Position numbers and translations under genes: made by a program
In this document: positions 1 to 9,208 of the stretch, one piece after another
Layout of the letters: each line of letters starts with the position of its first letter
Position numbering within the stretch: position 1 is the first letter of the stretch
The notes under the pieces: model-generated
What the model was told of the DNA's origin: nothing
What the model saw: the letters and a program-made list of their open reading frames with translations, nothing else
Databases searched by the model: none
DNA from: CALAGJ01 sp964293305
GTDB taxonomy: Bacteria > Bacteroidota > Bacteroidia > Chitinophagales > Chitinophagaceae
NCBI GenBank assembly: GCA_964293305.1
Contig: CAXYYO010000017.1
Location: forward strand, 1-63,802
Reading direction: 5' to 3'
Length of the DNA stretch: 63,802 nucleotides

Positions 1-27
1 TTTATTTTGTTATAGTGCGTTACCATT

Positions 28-38
28 CCCCGAAGGGG
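28..38. repeat. Dispersed hairpin repeat, copy 1
   Basis: CCCC-GAA-GGGG hairpin flanked by CATT on the left and a TAAATAAAAAA tail on the right. It belongs to the same family as the copies near 18580, 52116, 54165 and 63671. The loop and flanks are shared while the stem differs (CCCC/GGGG here, GCCC/GGGC elsewhere), so pairing is preserved. Confidence 0.5.
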
Positions 39-189
39 TAAATAAAAAATTCTGCTTTTGACAATTAAAAAAATCTGCTTTTATTTTTTTCGCTGAAAGT
101 TGTTCCAAAATTCTTACAACAAAAAGAGGCTGAAAAATTGTGAGGCGGGTGCAGTGGAGTATATTTTCTAGTCCTCGGATAAATGTAAA

Positions 190-209
190 TCACCCGCCAA
201 AGCGGGTGA
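190..209. terminator. Hairpin downstream of pgk
   Basis: Perfect 8-bp inverted repeat (TCACCCGC, CAAA loop, GCGGGTGA) about 45 bases past the pgk stop. It could end pgk transcription on the minus strand, but only a weak T-rich tail follows it in that direction, so it may only stabilise the mRNA end. The remainder of 1-254 shows no convincing gene. Confidence 0.4.
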
Positions 210-254
210 CATAAGAAAAATAAAATTTTATGGAATGTAGTGAGCAACTGATGG

Positions 255-1484
255 CTACCTATTTCCTTTTATGGCTGCAATGCCGGGTAATACTTTACCT
301 TCAAAATATTCCAGCAAGGCACCACCACCCGTACTTACGTAACTAACTTTATTTGTATAGCCAAACTTGTTTACAGCTGCTACGCTATCTCCACCACCTA
401 CCAAAGAGAAAGCACCCAAAGCTGTACTTTCAGCTACGGCATCGGCTATAGCTTTTGTACCTGCTTGAAAAGATTCCATTTCAAAAACCCCCATGGGTCC
501 ATTCCATAATATTGTTTTGGATTTGCGCAGCACTTCTGCAAAAATGCCTCTGGCTTTTGGACCAATATCTAGGCCCATCCAACCATCAGGTATAGCATCG
601 CTCATACCTATTTTTGTAGCTGCATCAGGAGCAAATTTATCTGCGTACACAGAATCTTCTGGTAGGTGTATGCTCACTCCTTTTTCAATGGCTTTTTGTA
701 AAATAAGACGTGCTGTGTCTAAGCGATCTTCTTCGCAGAGGGAATTGCCAATTTTTCCACCTCTGGCTTTCATAAAAGTATAAGCCATGCCACCACCAAT
801 AATGATATCAGTGGCACGGTCAAGTAAGTTTTCTAGAATGAGAATTTTATCACTCACTTTGGCTCCTCCAATGATAGCTGTAAATGGTTTTTCCGCAGCG
901 TGTAGTACTTTTTCAGCACTACTCACCTCTCCTTCCATTAATAGCCCAAACATGCGATGTGCAGGTTCAAAATATTCAGCAATTATGGCTGTACTTGCAT
1001 GTGCTCTGTGCGCTGTGCCAAATGCATCATTAATATAAACATCCCCAAACTCGGCAAGCTTTTCGGCAAATGCCCTGTCCCCTTTTTCTTCTTCTTTGTA
1101 GAAACGCAGATTTTCCAGCACCAATACCTCTCCAGGCTCTAAGGTTTGTGCTTTTAAAAATGCTTCTTCACCTATACAATCCGGCGCAAATGATACGGGT
1201 ACATGTACATGATGCTCATGTGCAAAATCATTGAGGAGGGTGTGTAAATGATCTACAATATGCTTTAAAGAATACTTATCTTCCGGTCCATCTTTTGGTC
1301 GGCCTAAATGGCTCATGAGGATTACACTGCCACCATCACTCAATATTTTTTTAATAGTAGGCAATGCAGCCCTGATTCTTGTATCGTCTGTAATGGAAAG
1401 GGTTTGTTTGTCTAAAGGTACATTAAAATCAACCCGAATTAAAACTTTATGACCTTCAAAAATAAAATCGTTAAACTGACTCAT
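255..1484 (-). CDS. pgk: Phosphoglycerate kinase
   Basis: Converts 1,3-bisphosphoglycerate and ADP to 3-phosphoglycerate and ATP in cytosolic glycolysis. At 409 residues it is full length. Family motifs are visible: RVDFNVPL near residue 17, SHLGRPK in the N-domain, ENLRF, and the glycine-rich nucleotide loop GGGDSVAAV near the C-terminus. The start is the ATG giving MSQFND; a further in-frame ATG 14 codons upstream would add a hydrophobic tail unlike the family and would run into the upstream hairpin. It lies directly downstream of gap on the same strand, and the two catalyse consecutive steps. A terminator-like hairpin lies between them, so pgk is probably expressed by read-through or from a promoter of its own. 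Confidence 0.97.
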   Translation of the reverse strand: MSQFNDFIFEGHKVLIRVDFNVPLDKQTLSITDDTRIRAALPTIKKILSDGGSVILMSHLGRPKDGPEDKYSLKHIVDHLHTLLNDFAHEHHVHVPVSFAPDCIGEEAFLKAQTLEPGEVLVLENLRFYKEEEKGDRAFAEKLAEFGDVYINDAFGTAHRAHASTAIIAEYFEPAHRMFGLLMEGEVSSAEKVLHAAEKPFTAIIGGAKVSDKILILENLLDRATDIIIGGGMAYTFMKARGGKIGNSLCEEDRLDTARLILQKAIEKGVSIHLPEDSVYADKFAPDAATKIGMSDAIPDGWMGLDIGPKARGIFAEVLRKSKTILWNGPMGVFEMESFQAGTKAIADAVAESTALGAFSLVGGGDSVAAVNKFGYTNKVSYVSTGGGALLEYFEGKVLPGIAAIKGNR

Positions 1485-1514
1485 AGAATTTTTTTCAAAT
1501 ATAAATAAAATAAA

Positions 1515-1539
1515 AAACCGCAGCATAGTACTGCGGTTT
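1515..1539 (-). terminator. Intercistronic hairpin between gap and pgk
   Basis: Nine-bp stem (AAACCGCAG / CTGCGGTTT) with a 7-base loop. On the minus strand it is followed by TTTTTTATTTT, the form of an intrinsic terminator for gap. Only about 30 bases remain before the pgk start codon, so it may act as a partial terminator that sets the gap:pgk ratio. Confidence 0.7.
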
Positions 1540-1559
1540 ATATAAAATAGGCTTACAAA

Positions 1560-2573
1560 TTATTTGCTGATTAATCCGGCAAAATAATGTACTGTTCTTA
1601 CCAATTGGCTTACATAACTCATTTCATTATCATACCAAGATACAGTACGCACTAGCTGTGTATCACCAACAGTTTGTACACGTGTTTGTGTAGCGTCAAA
1701 AAGTGAACCATAAGAAATACCGATAATATCGCTGCTTACAATTTCATCTTCATTATAACCAAAGCTTTCATTGGCGGCGGCTTTCATAGCTGCATTTATT
1801 TCCTCTACCGTTACTTTTTTGCCAAGTACAACAGTAAGCTCTGTAAGAGACCCTGTAAGGGTAGGTACCCTTTGTGCAGAACCATCTAATTTTCCTTTGA
1901 GGCTTGGTAATACTAAACCAATTGCTTTAGCTGCACCGGTACTATTTGGTACAATATTTTGGGCTGCGGCACGTGCTCTACGCAAATCGTTTTTTGGATG
2001 TGGTGCATCCTGTGTGTTTTGATCGTTGGTATATGCATGTACAGTAGTCATTAAACCGTTTACTAATCCAAAACTGTCCTCAAGCACTTTTGCCATTGGA
2101 GCTAAACAGTTTGTAGTACAGCTTGCACAGCTAATAACTGTTTCTGAACCATCTAAAATATTATGATTTACATTGAATACTACTGTTTTTAAGTCTCCAG
2201 TGGAGGGTGCAGAAATAACTACACGTTTAGCACCGGCGGTAAGGTGAGCTTCTGCTTTGTCCTTATCGGCAAAGAAACCAGTACATTCCAAAACAACATC
2301 TACATCATGCTGACCCCAAGGGATATCAGCAGGATTTCTTTGTGCATAAATCTTTATTTCATCCCCATTTACCACCACTGCATTGTCAGTAGCAGAAACA
2401 GTGGCATCGAATCTTCCTTGTGCACTGTCATATTTTAATAAGTGGGCTAATACTTTTGGGCTGGTAAGATCATTGATGGCTACTACATCAATACCCTGCA
2501 TATTGTATATCTGGCGATATACTAAACGGCCAATGCGGCCAAATCCATTAATGGCAACTTTTACTGTACTCAT
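1560..2573 (-). CDS. gap: Glyceraldehyde-3-phosphate dehydrogenase, type I
   Basis: Oxidises glyceraldehyde-3-phosphate with phosphate and NAD+ to 1,3-bisphosphoglycerate. The protein has 337 residues from MSTVKVAINGFGRIGR; the Rossmann motif NGFGRIG is at residues 9-15, Asn34-Asp35 favours NAD, and the catalytic motif ASCTTNC places the nucleophile at Cys152. An in-frame ATG 26 codons further up would add a hydrophobic extension and start inside the promoter, so the shorter form is called. A good Bacteroidota promoter (2621-2652) lies about 48 bases upstream of the start. pgk follows after a hairpin. Confidence 0.97.
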   Translation of the reverse strand: MSTVKVAINGFGRIGRLVYRQIYNMQGIDVVAINDLTSPKVLAHLLKYDSAQGRFDATVSATDNAVVVNGDEIKIYAQRNPADIPWGQHDVDVVLECTGFFADKDKAEAHLTAGAKRVVISAPSTGDLKTVVFNVNHNILDGSETVISCASCTTNCLAPMAKVLEDSFGLVNGLMTTVHAYTNDQNTQDAPHPKNDLRRARAAAQNIVPNSTGAAKAIGLVLPSLKGKLDGSAQRVPTLTGSLTELTVVLGKKVTVEEINAAMKAAANESFGYNEDEIVSSDIIGISYGSLFDATQTRVQTVGDTQLVRTVSWYDNEMSYVSQLVRTVHYFAGLISK

Positions 2574-2620
2574 TTGAATAAACAATTTTTTGAAAATAAA
2601 AGAAAATATAAAGAGCGGCG

Positions 2621-2652
2621 CAAAGGTAATAGTATTGAAAGAAATCTGCAAA
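2621..2652 (-). promoter_or_regulatory. gap promoter
   Basis: On the minus strand this reads TTTG, 20 bases, TACCTTTG, an exact match to the Bacteroidota -33/-7 consensus (TTTG and TAnnTTTG). It predicts a leader of about 40 bases before the gap start at 2573. Seen in sequence; activity is inferred. Confidence 0.75.
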
Positions 2653-2787
2653 CGATACAGGCTCTGTTTTATAATAATTGTGGGGTGTAATTAAATATGA
2701 AAAATGTGTTTAAAAAATGAAATGGTGTACAGATCCTGAATTCAAAAGCCAATCCTATTTATATTGCACAAAAATTAAAACATCAAA

Positions 2788-3789
2788 ATGGAGGAAAGTT
2801 TTGATCCAGAAACTCAGGATGTAACCCATGAAGAGCCCGTTGAAAACCCTGAAAAATCTTATCATATTGCATTTACAGGAGATGGGATATCATTGTTTAA
2901 AATCAGTATCGTAAATCTTATACTTACTGTAGTTACATTTGGTTTATATTATCCTTGGGCAAAAGCGACATCACTCAATTATTTGTATAGTAAAAGTACT
3001 TTAGAAATGGATCCTTTTGCATTTTCAGGCACAGGCAAGGAAATGTTTGTGGGTTTTATAAGGGCTTATCTGATATTAATTGGTATTGTAAGTATTTATA
3101 TTTACATAGCATACTCAGGTTATGTCTTTCCCGCAGTTTTGTTTTATATGACGGCATTAGGTCTTATTATTCCATTTGCTGTACATGGATCTTTGAAGTA
3201 TCGGAGTGCTAAGTCGAGCTGGCGTGGTATAAGATTTGGCTATACTGGCAATAGAAATGAGTTATTTGCATTATTTCTTAAAGGTATGCTTTATACGATC
3301 TTTTCTTTTGGGTTGTATGGTGCATGGTTTGTAACAAATTTGCGACAATATATTTTAGGGCATCTCAAAATGGGCAATGCTGAATTTGAATTTAAAGGAG
3401 ATGGCACAGATTATTTTGTTATCAATTTTAAAGGATATTTTTTAACCATTTTTAGTTTTGGAATTTATTCTTTCTGGTGGCAAAAAGACAGGTTTCAATT
3501 TTTTGTTGACCATATAAGAATGAAGCACCATGAAGATACAGTAGTTTTTAAAAGTAATGCTACCGGTGGAGATTTTTTTGGGTTGATTATAGTTAATACA
3601 CTTATACTTATTTTTACTTTAGGATTAGGTTTTCCATGGGTCATCATTCGTAATTTGGAATTTGGATGCAGGCATATTGAACTTACCGGAAATATTAATT
3701 TAGACCAATTACAACAAGAACAAGGAGATTACTCAGATGCCACAGGTGCGGATATGGGAGATCTTTTAGACTTTGGATTCACATTCTAA
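2788..3789 (+). CDS. DUF898 (YjgN-like) integral membrane protein
   Basis: Inner-membrane protein of 333 residues and unknown function. The sequence shows four internal repeats, each pairing a hydrophobic segment with an aromatic turn: VVTFGLYYPW (about residue 50), IFSFGLYGAW (about 172), IFSFGIYSFW (about 222) and IFTLGLGFPW (about 274). This repeat pattern and the F-G-D-G-x-D-Y-F type lead segments match DUF898. An acidic soluble N-terminus of about 30 residues precedes the first segment. The M48 protease starts 4 bases after its stop codon, so the two are almost certainly cotranscribed; DUF898 genes are often paired with Zn proteases, which suggests a joint membrane quality-control role (inference). 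Confidence 0.88.
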   Translation: MEESFDPETQDVTHEEPVENPEKSYHIAFTGDGISLFKISIVNLILTVVTFGLYYPWAKATSLNYLYSKSTLEMDPFAFSGTGKEMFVGFIRAYLILIGIVSIYIYIAYSGYVFPAVLFYMTALGLIIPFAVHGSLKYRSAKSSWRGIRFGYTGNRNELFALFLKGMLYTIFSFGLYGAWFVTNLRQYILGHLKMGNAEFEFKGDGTDYFVINFKGYFLTIFSFGIYSFWWQKDRFQFFVDHIRMKHHEDTVVFKSNATGGDFFGLIIVNTLILIFTLGLGFPWVIIRNLEFGCRHIELTGNINLDQLQQEQGDYSDATGADMGDLLDFGFTF

Positions 3790-3793
3790 AATT

Positions 3794-4852
3794 ATGAGTG
3801 ATTTATTTGAAGCTTTGTATTATGATGGTATGCAGTCAAAGCCCCATCCTGTTTATATAACTTATAGCAATGGGAATGTACGGGTTTTTGATTATCAGAA
3901 TAATTTGATTGCGGAGCAAAAACTATCAGATGCCACAGTATCTGAAACAGCAGGACAACTATATATTTATCTTAATACACAGAAAACATCATTTGCAGTA
4001 TTGCCACCGGCACATCCACTGATTAAAATACTGCAAGCAGAACATAAAGAAAGCGACAGTACTTGGTTTGCAAAACTGATGCGGCAAAAAATCTTATTGC
4101 TAGCTTCCATCATTTTACTGTTGGGGGTTGGTTTTTATTGTTTTGCCATATTCGCATTACCCAATATTGCGCTTAAACTCATTACACCAAAACAGGAAAC
4201 AAAAATTGGCAAGCAGTTTTTTGATTTATATATACAAGACAAATCTGAAGATAGTAGTGCCACCGTTTATCTTCAGCAATTTGCTGATAAAATGCATCTG
4301 ACAGATAAGTACCAACTTCATGCGTATGTTGTATACGATGCGGAGGTAAATGCATTTGCATTGCCCGGGGGGTATATTATTGTAAACACTGGTATTCTTA
4401 AGAAGATGAAAAGCTATGAGGAGTTGGCTGCATTGCTGGGTCATGAGGTTACACATATTAATGAACGACACAGTTTAAGAAGTATGCTTGGTAGTATTTC
4501 TACCAGTATATTTTTGAGTATAATTACAGGGGATGCATCTGGTATTACAGCATTTTTGGTAAACAATGCAGAACAACTCAGACAGCTGTCATTTTCAAGA
4601 AAATTAGAACAGGAGGCTGATGATGCATCCATTCAAATAATGATAAAAAATAACATCAATCCTCGTGGCATGATTTCATTGATGAAGAGATTGCAAGAGG
4701 AAGAAGATGTTAAAGTGCCTGAATTACTCAGTTCACACCCACTTACAGAGGACAGGATTGCAAATGCAAAAGCAAAAACTGCTGGATTTACCAATAAAAA
4801 ATTTGAATCTAGAAAAGATTTAGAAGTAGCATGGGATAGCATGCTCAAATAA
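3794..4852 (+). CDS. M48 family membrane-anchored zinc metallopeptidase
   Basis: Likely degrades misfolded or specific envelope proteins. It has 352 residues: a soluble N-terminal region of about 95 residues, one transmembrane segment (about 100-123), then the peptidase domain. The zinc site is HEVTH at residues 217-221, with the third ligand in EQEAD (Glu274), as in M48 enzymes. The ATG at 3794 was preferred to one at 3773 because the latter would overlap the end of the DUF898 gene, whereas 3794 leaves a 4-base gap. It is the second gene of a two-gene operon with DUF898. It belongs to the HtpX/YcaL/LoiP group; the exact member cannot be told from sequence alone. Confidence 0.92.
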   Translation: MSDLFEALYYDGMQSKPHPVYITYSNGNVRVFDYQNNLIAEQKLSDATVSETAGQLYIYLNTQKTSFAVLPPAHPLIKILQAEHKESDSTWFAKLMRQKILLLASIILLLGVGFYCFAIFALPNIALKLITPKQETKIGKQFFDLYIQDKSEDSSATVYLQQFADKMHLTDKYQLHAYVVYDAEVNAFALPGGYIIVNTGILKKMKSYEELAALLGHEVTHINERHSLRSMLGSISTSIFLSIITGDASGITAFLVNNAEQLRQLSFSRKLEQEADDASIQIMIKNNINPRGMISLMKRLQEEEDVKVPELLSSHPLTEDRIANAKAKTAGFTNKKFESRKDLEVAWDSMLK

Positions 4853-4939
4853 TTGAATACAAATTATCTGGTTTAAAAAATAATTTAAACTGAATGACAT
4901 TCTTGATAGCGCATTCAGAAAATAAGTATGCACATTTTC

Positions 4940-4969
4940 TTGCATCGTATTTGTCAAAGTCTATTTTTG
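4940..4969 (+). promoter_or_regulatory. purA promoter
   Basis: TTG at 4940-4942, 19 bases, TATTTTTG at 4962-4969: a Bacteroidota-type promoter. The predicted leader is about 15 bases before the purA ATG. Confidence 0.6.
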
Positions 4970-4988
4970 TGCGCTGAAATAAAGAGAA

Positions 4989-6251
4989 ATGGTAGATGTA
5001 ATATTGGGTTTACAATGGGGCGATGAAGGGAAAGGAAAAATAGTAGATTATTTTGCACCACACTATGATATCATAGCTCGGTTCCAAGGTGGGCCAAATG
5101 CAGGACATACTTTATATGTGGATGGAAAGAAAGTAGTGTTGCATCAAATACCGAGTGGTATTTTTCATCAGAATGCCATGAACATTATTGGCAATGGCGT
5201 TGTGCTTGATCCGGTTACGCTAAAAAGAGAATGTGAAACTGTGGCATCATTTGGAATAGATGTGCGAAAGAATTTATTAATCTCTCAGCGCACCAATATT
5301 ATTGTACCAACCCATAGAGCTTTGGATAAAGCAAGCGAAATGTCAAAGGGAGATAGTAAGATTGGTTCTACTCTAAAAGGCATAGGTCCTTCTTATATGG
5401 ATAAGACAGGTAGAAATGCTTTGAGAGTGGGGGATATTTTAGATAAATCATTTACCACACAGTATATCAAACTTCGGTTGAAACACCAGAAATTATTGGA
5501 TAATTTTCATTTTATTGAAGATATTTCAGCATGGGAAGAAGAATTTTTTGAAGCAATAGAATTTCTTCGAACACTCAATATTGTAAATGGAGAATATTAT
5601 GTCAACAATGCAATGAGTGCCGGAAAAAAGGTTTTAGCAGAAGGGGCTCAGGGTTCAATGCTTGATATAGATTTTGGCACTTTTCCCTTTGTAACATCTT
5701 CAAATACTATATCTGCGGGTGTGTGCACTGGATTGGGAGTAGCACCACAAAAAATAAGAGAAGTAATGGGTGTAACAAAAGCCTATTGTACTCGTGTGGG
5801 AAGTGGGCCTTTTCCTACAGAACTTGAAGATACTATTGGTGAGCAACTACGTAGCATTGGTAACGAATTTGGTGCCACAACCGGTAGGCCAAGACGCTGT
5901 GGCTGGATTGATTTGGTAGCTTTAAGATATGCATGTATGCTGAATGGAGTAACACAGGTTGTGATGACAAAAGCAGATGTGCTTGATCATTTTGAAGAAT
6001 TGAATGTATGCACCGCTTATAACATACATGGTAATACCACAACCGAAGTGCCATTTCAATTGAACAAATTGCCCATTGTGCCACAATTGGAATCATTTGC
6101 CGGTTGGCATACTGATACCACAGCAATAAAGGAAAAAGCGAATATGCCTGCGGCGATGAATACCTATATTGATTTCTTTAATCAATATGTGAAAGCTCCT
6201 GTAAAATATGTATCAAATGGCCCAGGTAGGGATCAGATAATTACACTTTAA
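4989..6251 (+). CDS. purA: Adenylosuccinate synthetase
   Basis: Condenses IMP and aspartate using GTP, the first committed step to AMP. The protein has 420 residues, normal length. It opens with the P-loop GDEGKGK (residues 11-17, with catalytic Asp12), followed by GHTLY, the IMP loop STLKGIGPSY, the QGSMLDIDFGTFPFVTSSN segment and TTGRPRRCGW for GTP/aspartate binding. The start is the ATG giving MVDVILGLQWGDEGKGK, which is family-typical. It follows its own promoter and is followed by an acidic protein and pabB on the same strand. Confidence 0.97.
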   Translation: MVDVILGLQWGDEGKGKIVDYFAPHYDIIARFQGGPNAGHTLYVDGKKVVLHQIPSGIFHQNAMNIIGNGVVLDPVTLKRECETVASFGIDVRKNLLISQRTNIIVPTHRALDKASEMSKGDSKIGSTLKGIGPSYMDKTGRNALRVGDILDKSFTTQYIKLRLKHQKLLDNFHFIEDISAWEEEFFEAIEFLRTLNIVNGEYYVNNAMSAGKKVLAEGAQGSMLDIDFGTFPFVTSSNTISAGVCTGLGVAPQKIREVMGVTKAYCTRVGSGPFPTELEDTIGEQLRSIGNEFGATTGRPRRCGWIDLVALRYACMLNGVTQVVMTKADVLDHFEELNVCTAYNIHGNTTTEVPFQLNKLPIVPQLESFAGWHTDTTAIKEKANMPAAMNTYIDFFNQYVKAPVKYVSNGPGRDQIITL

Positions 6252-6322
6252 AAATAAAAATTAAAAAATATTTTGCAGTTTAAAAAAGTAAACGAAAATT
6301 TACACTGCTAATTACATTTCGT

Positions 6323-6748
6323 ATGACATCCAAAAAAGAACAAAAACCGAGCAAAAAGGATTTTCAAGAGAATGATGAAAATAAAAAATTGTCGAAGCAA
6401 AAAAAATCTTCTGAAAGCGATGATGAGGAAGAAGGTGATTTGTTTGATGATGAAGCAGTTCCATCAACTCCAAAGGGTAAAGGCACAAAAACTTCCAAAT
6501 CAAAAACTGTAAGTTCTGATGACGAGGATGATGAAGACGTAGAAGAGGAAGTAGATGAATGGGAAAAGAACGAAGAAGAAGAAAATTGGGATCCCGATTT
6601 CAATGAGTTTGATGTACCTAGATCTAAAGGTGGAAAAACTACAGGAAAGAAAGAAAAAGATGATGATGATTTCAAGTTTGATGATGACATGAAAGAATTT
6701 GACATGTATAATGATTCCTACGGTGGGGATGATGATGATGATTTTTAA
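6323..6748 (+). CDS. Acidic low-complexity protein, unknown function
   Basis: A 141-residue protein with no recognisable domain. It begins with a Lys/Ser-rich stretch and continues as alternating Asp/Glu runs (for example DDEDDEDVEEE), ending in DDDDDF. It is predicted to be disordered and strongly acidic in its C-terminal two thirds. Its codons are normal for the neighbourhood and the ORF is open on the same strand as purA and pabB, with only 15 bases to pabB, so it is probably a real cotranscribed gene. ORFs read on the opposite strand here are mirror images of its low-complexity codons. Confidence 0.65.
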   Translation: MTSKKEQKPSKKDFQENDENKKLSKQKKSSESDDEEEGDLFDDEAVPSTPKGKGTKTSKSKTVSSDDEDDEDVEEEVDEWEKNEEEENWDPDFNEFDVPRSKGGKTTGKKEKDDDDFKFDDDMKEFDMYNDSYGGDDDDDF

Positions 6749-6763
6749 GTTGATATATATCTC

Positions 6764-8050
6764 TTGAAAAGACAGATAAAAGAATTTTATAACATACAGC
6801 CATTGCTGTTCAAACAAAAAATGCTGAGTTGGATAGATTCCTTCAGCATTTTTTGTTTTATGGATTCAAATGGATATGAAGATAAGATTGGTAAGTATGA
6901 ATTTATAGCAGCAGCAGGGCCAATAAGTGTATGGCATTCAGATTCATCACAGTTTATAAATCCGCAACAATATATTGATGATATTCAGGATTGGGTATTT
7001 GGACATTTCAATTTTGAATGGCTAAATAGTGAATTTGGATTGTCAAATAAAGCCGAAGATGGTGCCCAATTTACAGCGGCCTGCCTATTTCAACCTGAGC
7101 ATATCATTTATGGTATTGGAAATAAAATTACCATACTTTCTGTTACTGAAAACCCCGAAACATTATATCATTCTATTGAATCTTGTACACTACGGGAAAG
7201 CAAAAAATTTATAAAAAAACCTATTGAATTAATTGCTTCCGTTAATAAAGCTGATTATCTAAAAGCTGTAATAGATTTACAAGATCATATCAAAAGAGGA
7301 GATTGTTATGAAATAAATTTTTGTACCGAATTTTCTACCTACGATGCAACAATTGATGCCATATCATTGTATGAAAAGTTGTCAAATCTTTCTCCTGCTC
7401 CTATGAGTTGTCTATATAGAAATGGGGATGCTTGGTTAATTTGTAGTAGCCCTGAAAGATTCATTGCGAAAAGGGGACATAATATTTTTTCTCAACCTAT
7501 TAAAGGTACGATTAAGCGAAATACTTCAGATTTATTTGAAGATCAAATATTAAAAAATCAACTCCTAGAAAGCCTAAAAAACAAAATTGAAAATGTGATG
7601 ATAGTTGATTTGGTACGCAATGATTTTAGTAAGTTTTGCTTGGAAGGAACTGTGGAAGTAATAGAAAAATTTGGCATTTATACTTTTGCACAAGTACATC
7701 AAATGATATCAACCATAAGGGGTTCTATAAATAAAGATATTGCATTTATAGACATTATGAAAGCATGTTTTCCGATGGGTTCTATGACAGGGGCACCCAA
7801 AAAAAGAGTACTGGAACTTGTGCGGCAATATGAAACATCAAACCGTGGTATTTTTTCAGGAGCTGTTGGATATATAAGTCCAGATAATGATTTTGACTGG
7901 AATGTGGTTATTCGAAGTATTATGTACAATGAAGCAAGTAGATACTTAGGCTATAAAGTAGGTGGTGGTATTACCTTTCAATCAGATCCTATACAGGAAT
8001 ATGAAGAATGTATGCTAAAAGCATACGCACTGCAAAAAGTACTGAGTTAA
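6764..8050 (+). CDS. pabB: Aminodeoxychorismate synthase component I (anthranilate synthase I-like)
   Basis: Aminates chorismate to 4-amino-4-deoxychorismate for folate synthesis. It has 428 residues with the chorismate-binding enzyme motifs GDCYEINFC, SSPERF, QPIKGTIKR, IVDLVRNDF and FPMGSMTGAPKKR. The conserved PIKGT segment has Lys where TrpE enzymes have Ala, which favours PabB over TrpE. The start is a TTG, because the residues before the first ATG (codon 20) include FKQKMLSW, which resembles the usual N-terminal helix. No pabA or pabC is adjacent. Confidence 0.88.
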   Translation: MKRQIKEFYNIQPLLFKQKMLSWIDSFSIFCFMDSNGYEDKIGKYEFIAAAGPISVWHSDSSQFINPQQYIDDIQDWVFGHFNFEWLNSEFGLSNKAEDGAQFTAACLFQPEHIIYGIGNKITILSVTENPETLYHSIESCTLRESKKFIKKPIELIASVNKADYLKAVIDLQDHIKRGDCYEINFCTEFSTYDATIDAISLYEKLSNLSPAPMSCLYRNGDAWLICSSPERFIAKRGHNIFSQPIKGTIKRNTSDLFEDQILKNQLLESLKNKIENVMIVDLVRNDFSKFCLEGTVEVIEKFGIYTFAQVHQMISTIRGSINKDIAFIDIMKACFPMGSMTGAPKKRVLELVRQYETSNRGIFSGAVGYISPDNDFDWNVVIRSIMYNEASRYLGYKVGGGITFQSDPIQEYEECMLKAYALQKVLS

Positions 8051-8075
8051 TAGTGAATTTTAAAAAATCGTTCCG

Positions 8076-9179
8076 TTATTTTCCTGTGGAAGGCACTTGA
8101 CTATTTGCATTGTTTAAAAGCAAATCCACACTTTCTTTTAGTAGTTCAAGTTTCTTTGCCTGAAACATCTCAATTTTTTCAGCGGGTAATCTCAAAGGAT
8201 AAATTTCGCCGGAAGCAAGTTTTTCATCCAAACCGGGATTGAGTTGATTGAAATCAGCAATATCCATCATCATTTTATTGGCTACAACAATTGAATTGTA
8301 TTTACCATAAATATTTACAGTTGCTGTGTTTTCTTCCAATGTGGCTAGCAGCGGATTGTCCTCGGGATTTCCATAAGGATTGATAGAAGCATAATCACCA
8401 CCCCAGGTACCATTTGAACCATCACCCTCAAAGAAATAATGAACAGCAATAAATTTTTTTACATGATTCCTGGTTTCTTCGGGTAGAAAATATTGCAGCT
8501 GCCAGAAACTTTTGCTTCCTGATTTTTTTATGGCACGTTGTACACCGCCCGGTCCACAGTTATAAGCTGCAATAACCAATAACCAGTCATTAAACTGGCC
8601 ATACAATTGCTTCATATATTTTGCAGCAGCATAAGTACTCTTTACATAATCCAATCTTTCATCATAAGTTCCACTTACATATAGCCCCATTTCTCTTGCC
8701 AAATCTGGCATCAATTGCCAAGGCCCTACAGCGCCCACCCGGCTCAATGCCGTATTTTGTAAATTGCTTTCAATTACAGATACATATTTGAGCTGAAGCG
8801 GAAGATTGTATTGTAGTAAAATTCGGTCATATAGGTTAAAGTAAGGGCGGCCCCATACTTTCATGGCCCCATAAAGTTTTGTTCTTGTTTTCAAATGATT
8901 TTGAGCAAATGAAAGCATAGAAGGATGAATTTCATTTGGTGCTAGCAGGCCATAATATGAGGAGGTGAAAGTATTTCCAGAAGATGCTTGCTGACCGAGT
9001 AAACTCTTGAAAATTTTTGTGCTGTCTTTTGCTTTTGTAGTATCTGTTAAGATTTGTTGATAGTTGAATTTGTTTGCATCAGCTGATGAAATAAACCCAA
9101 AAACCAATATAAACAAGATTAAGCCTGCATGTGTCAAGCAATTAAATATTCCAGATTTATAAAAAGATTTTAATGTCAT
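8076..9179 (-). CDS. Lytic transglycosylase (SLT domain, MltD-like)
   Basis: Cleaves peptidoglycan glycan strands to 1,6-anhydromuropeptides in the periplasm. It has 367 residues: an N-terminal hydrophobic segment at about 16-32 that can be a signal peptide or anchor, a linker, and a lysozyme-like SLT domain with the catalytic motif ES (Glu137-Ser138) followed by GAVGPWQLMP and AAYNCGPGGV. The C-terminal ~110 residues resemble the region after SLT in MltD proteins, but no clear LysM repeat is visible. It is immediately downstream of gatA (about 30 bases), same strand. Confidence 0.9.
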   Translation of the reverse strand: MTLKSFYKSGIFNCLTHAGLILFILVFGFISSADANKFNYQQILTDTTKAKDSTKIFKSLLGQQASSGNTFTSSYYGLLAPNEIHPSMLSFAQNHLKTRTKLYGAMKVWGRPYFNLYDRILLQYNLPLQLKYVSVIESNLQNTALSRVGAVGPWQLMPDLAREMGLYVSGTYDERLDYVKSTYAAAKYMKQLYGQFNDWLLVIAAYNCGPGGVQRAIKKSGSKSFWQLQYFLPEETRNHVKKFIAVHYFFEGDGSNGTWGGDYASINPYGNPEDNPLLATLEENTATVNIYGKYNSIVVANKMMMDIADFNQLNPGLDEKLASGEIYPLRLPAEKIEMFQAKKLELLKESVDLLLNNANSQVPSTGK

Positions 9180-9208
9180 TCTTATTGATTTTCAGAAGGA
9201 TTCATTAA

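Noticed and set aside
65..247. Minus-strand ORF of 60 codons at the left edge
   Set aside because: Low-complexity Phe/Lys-rich translation with no family match; it spans a GC-rich hairpin downstream of pgk and looks like chance.
6364..6705. Minus-strand Ser-rich ORF opposite the acidic gene
   Set aside because: Its Ser run is the mirror of the Asp/Glu codon run on the plus strand; no independent signal.
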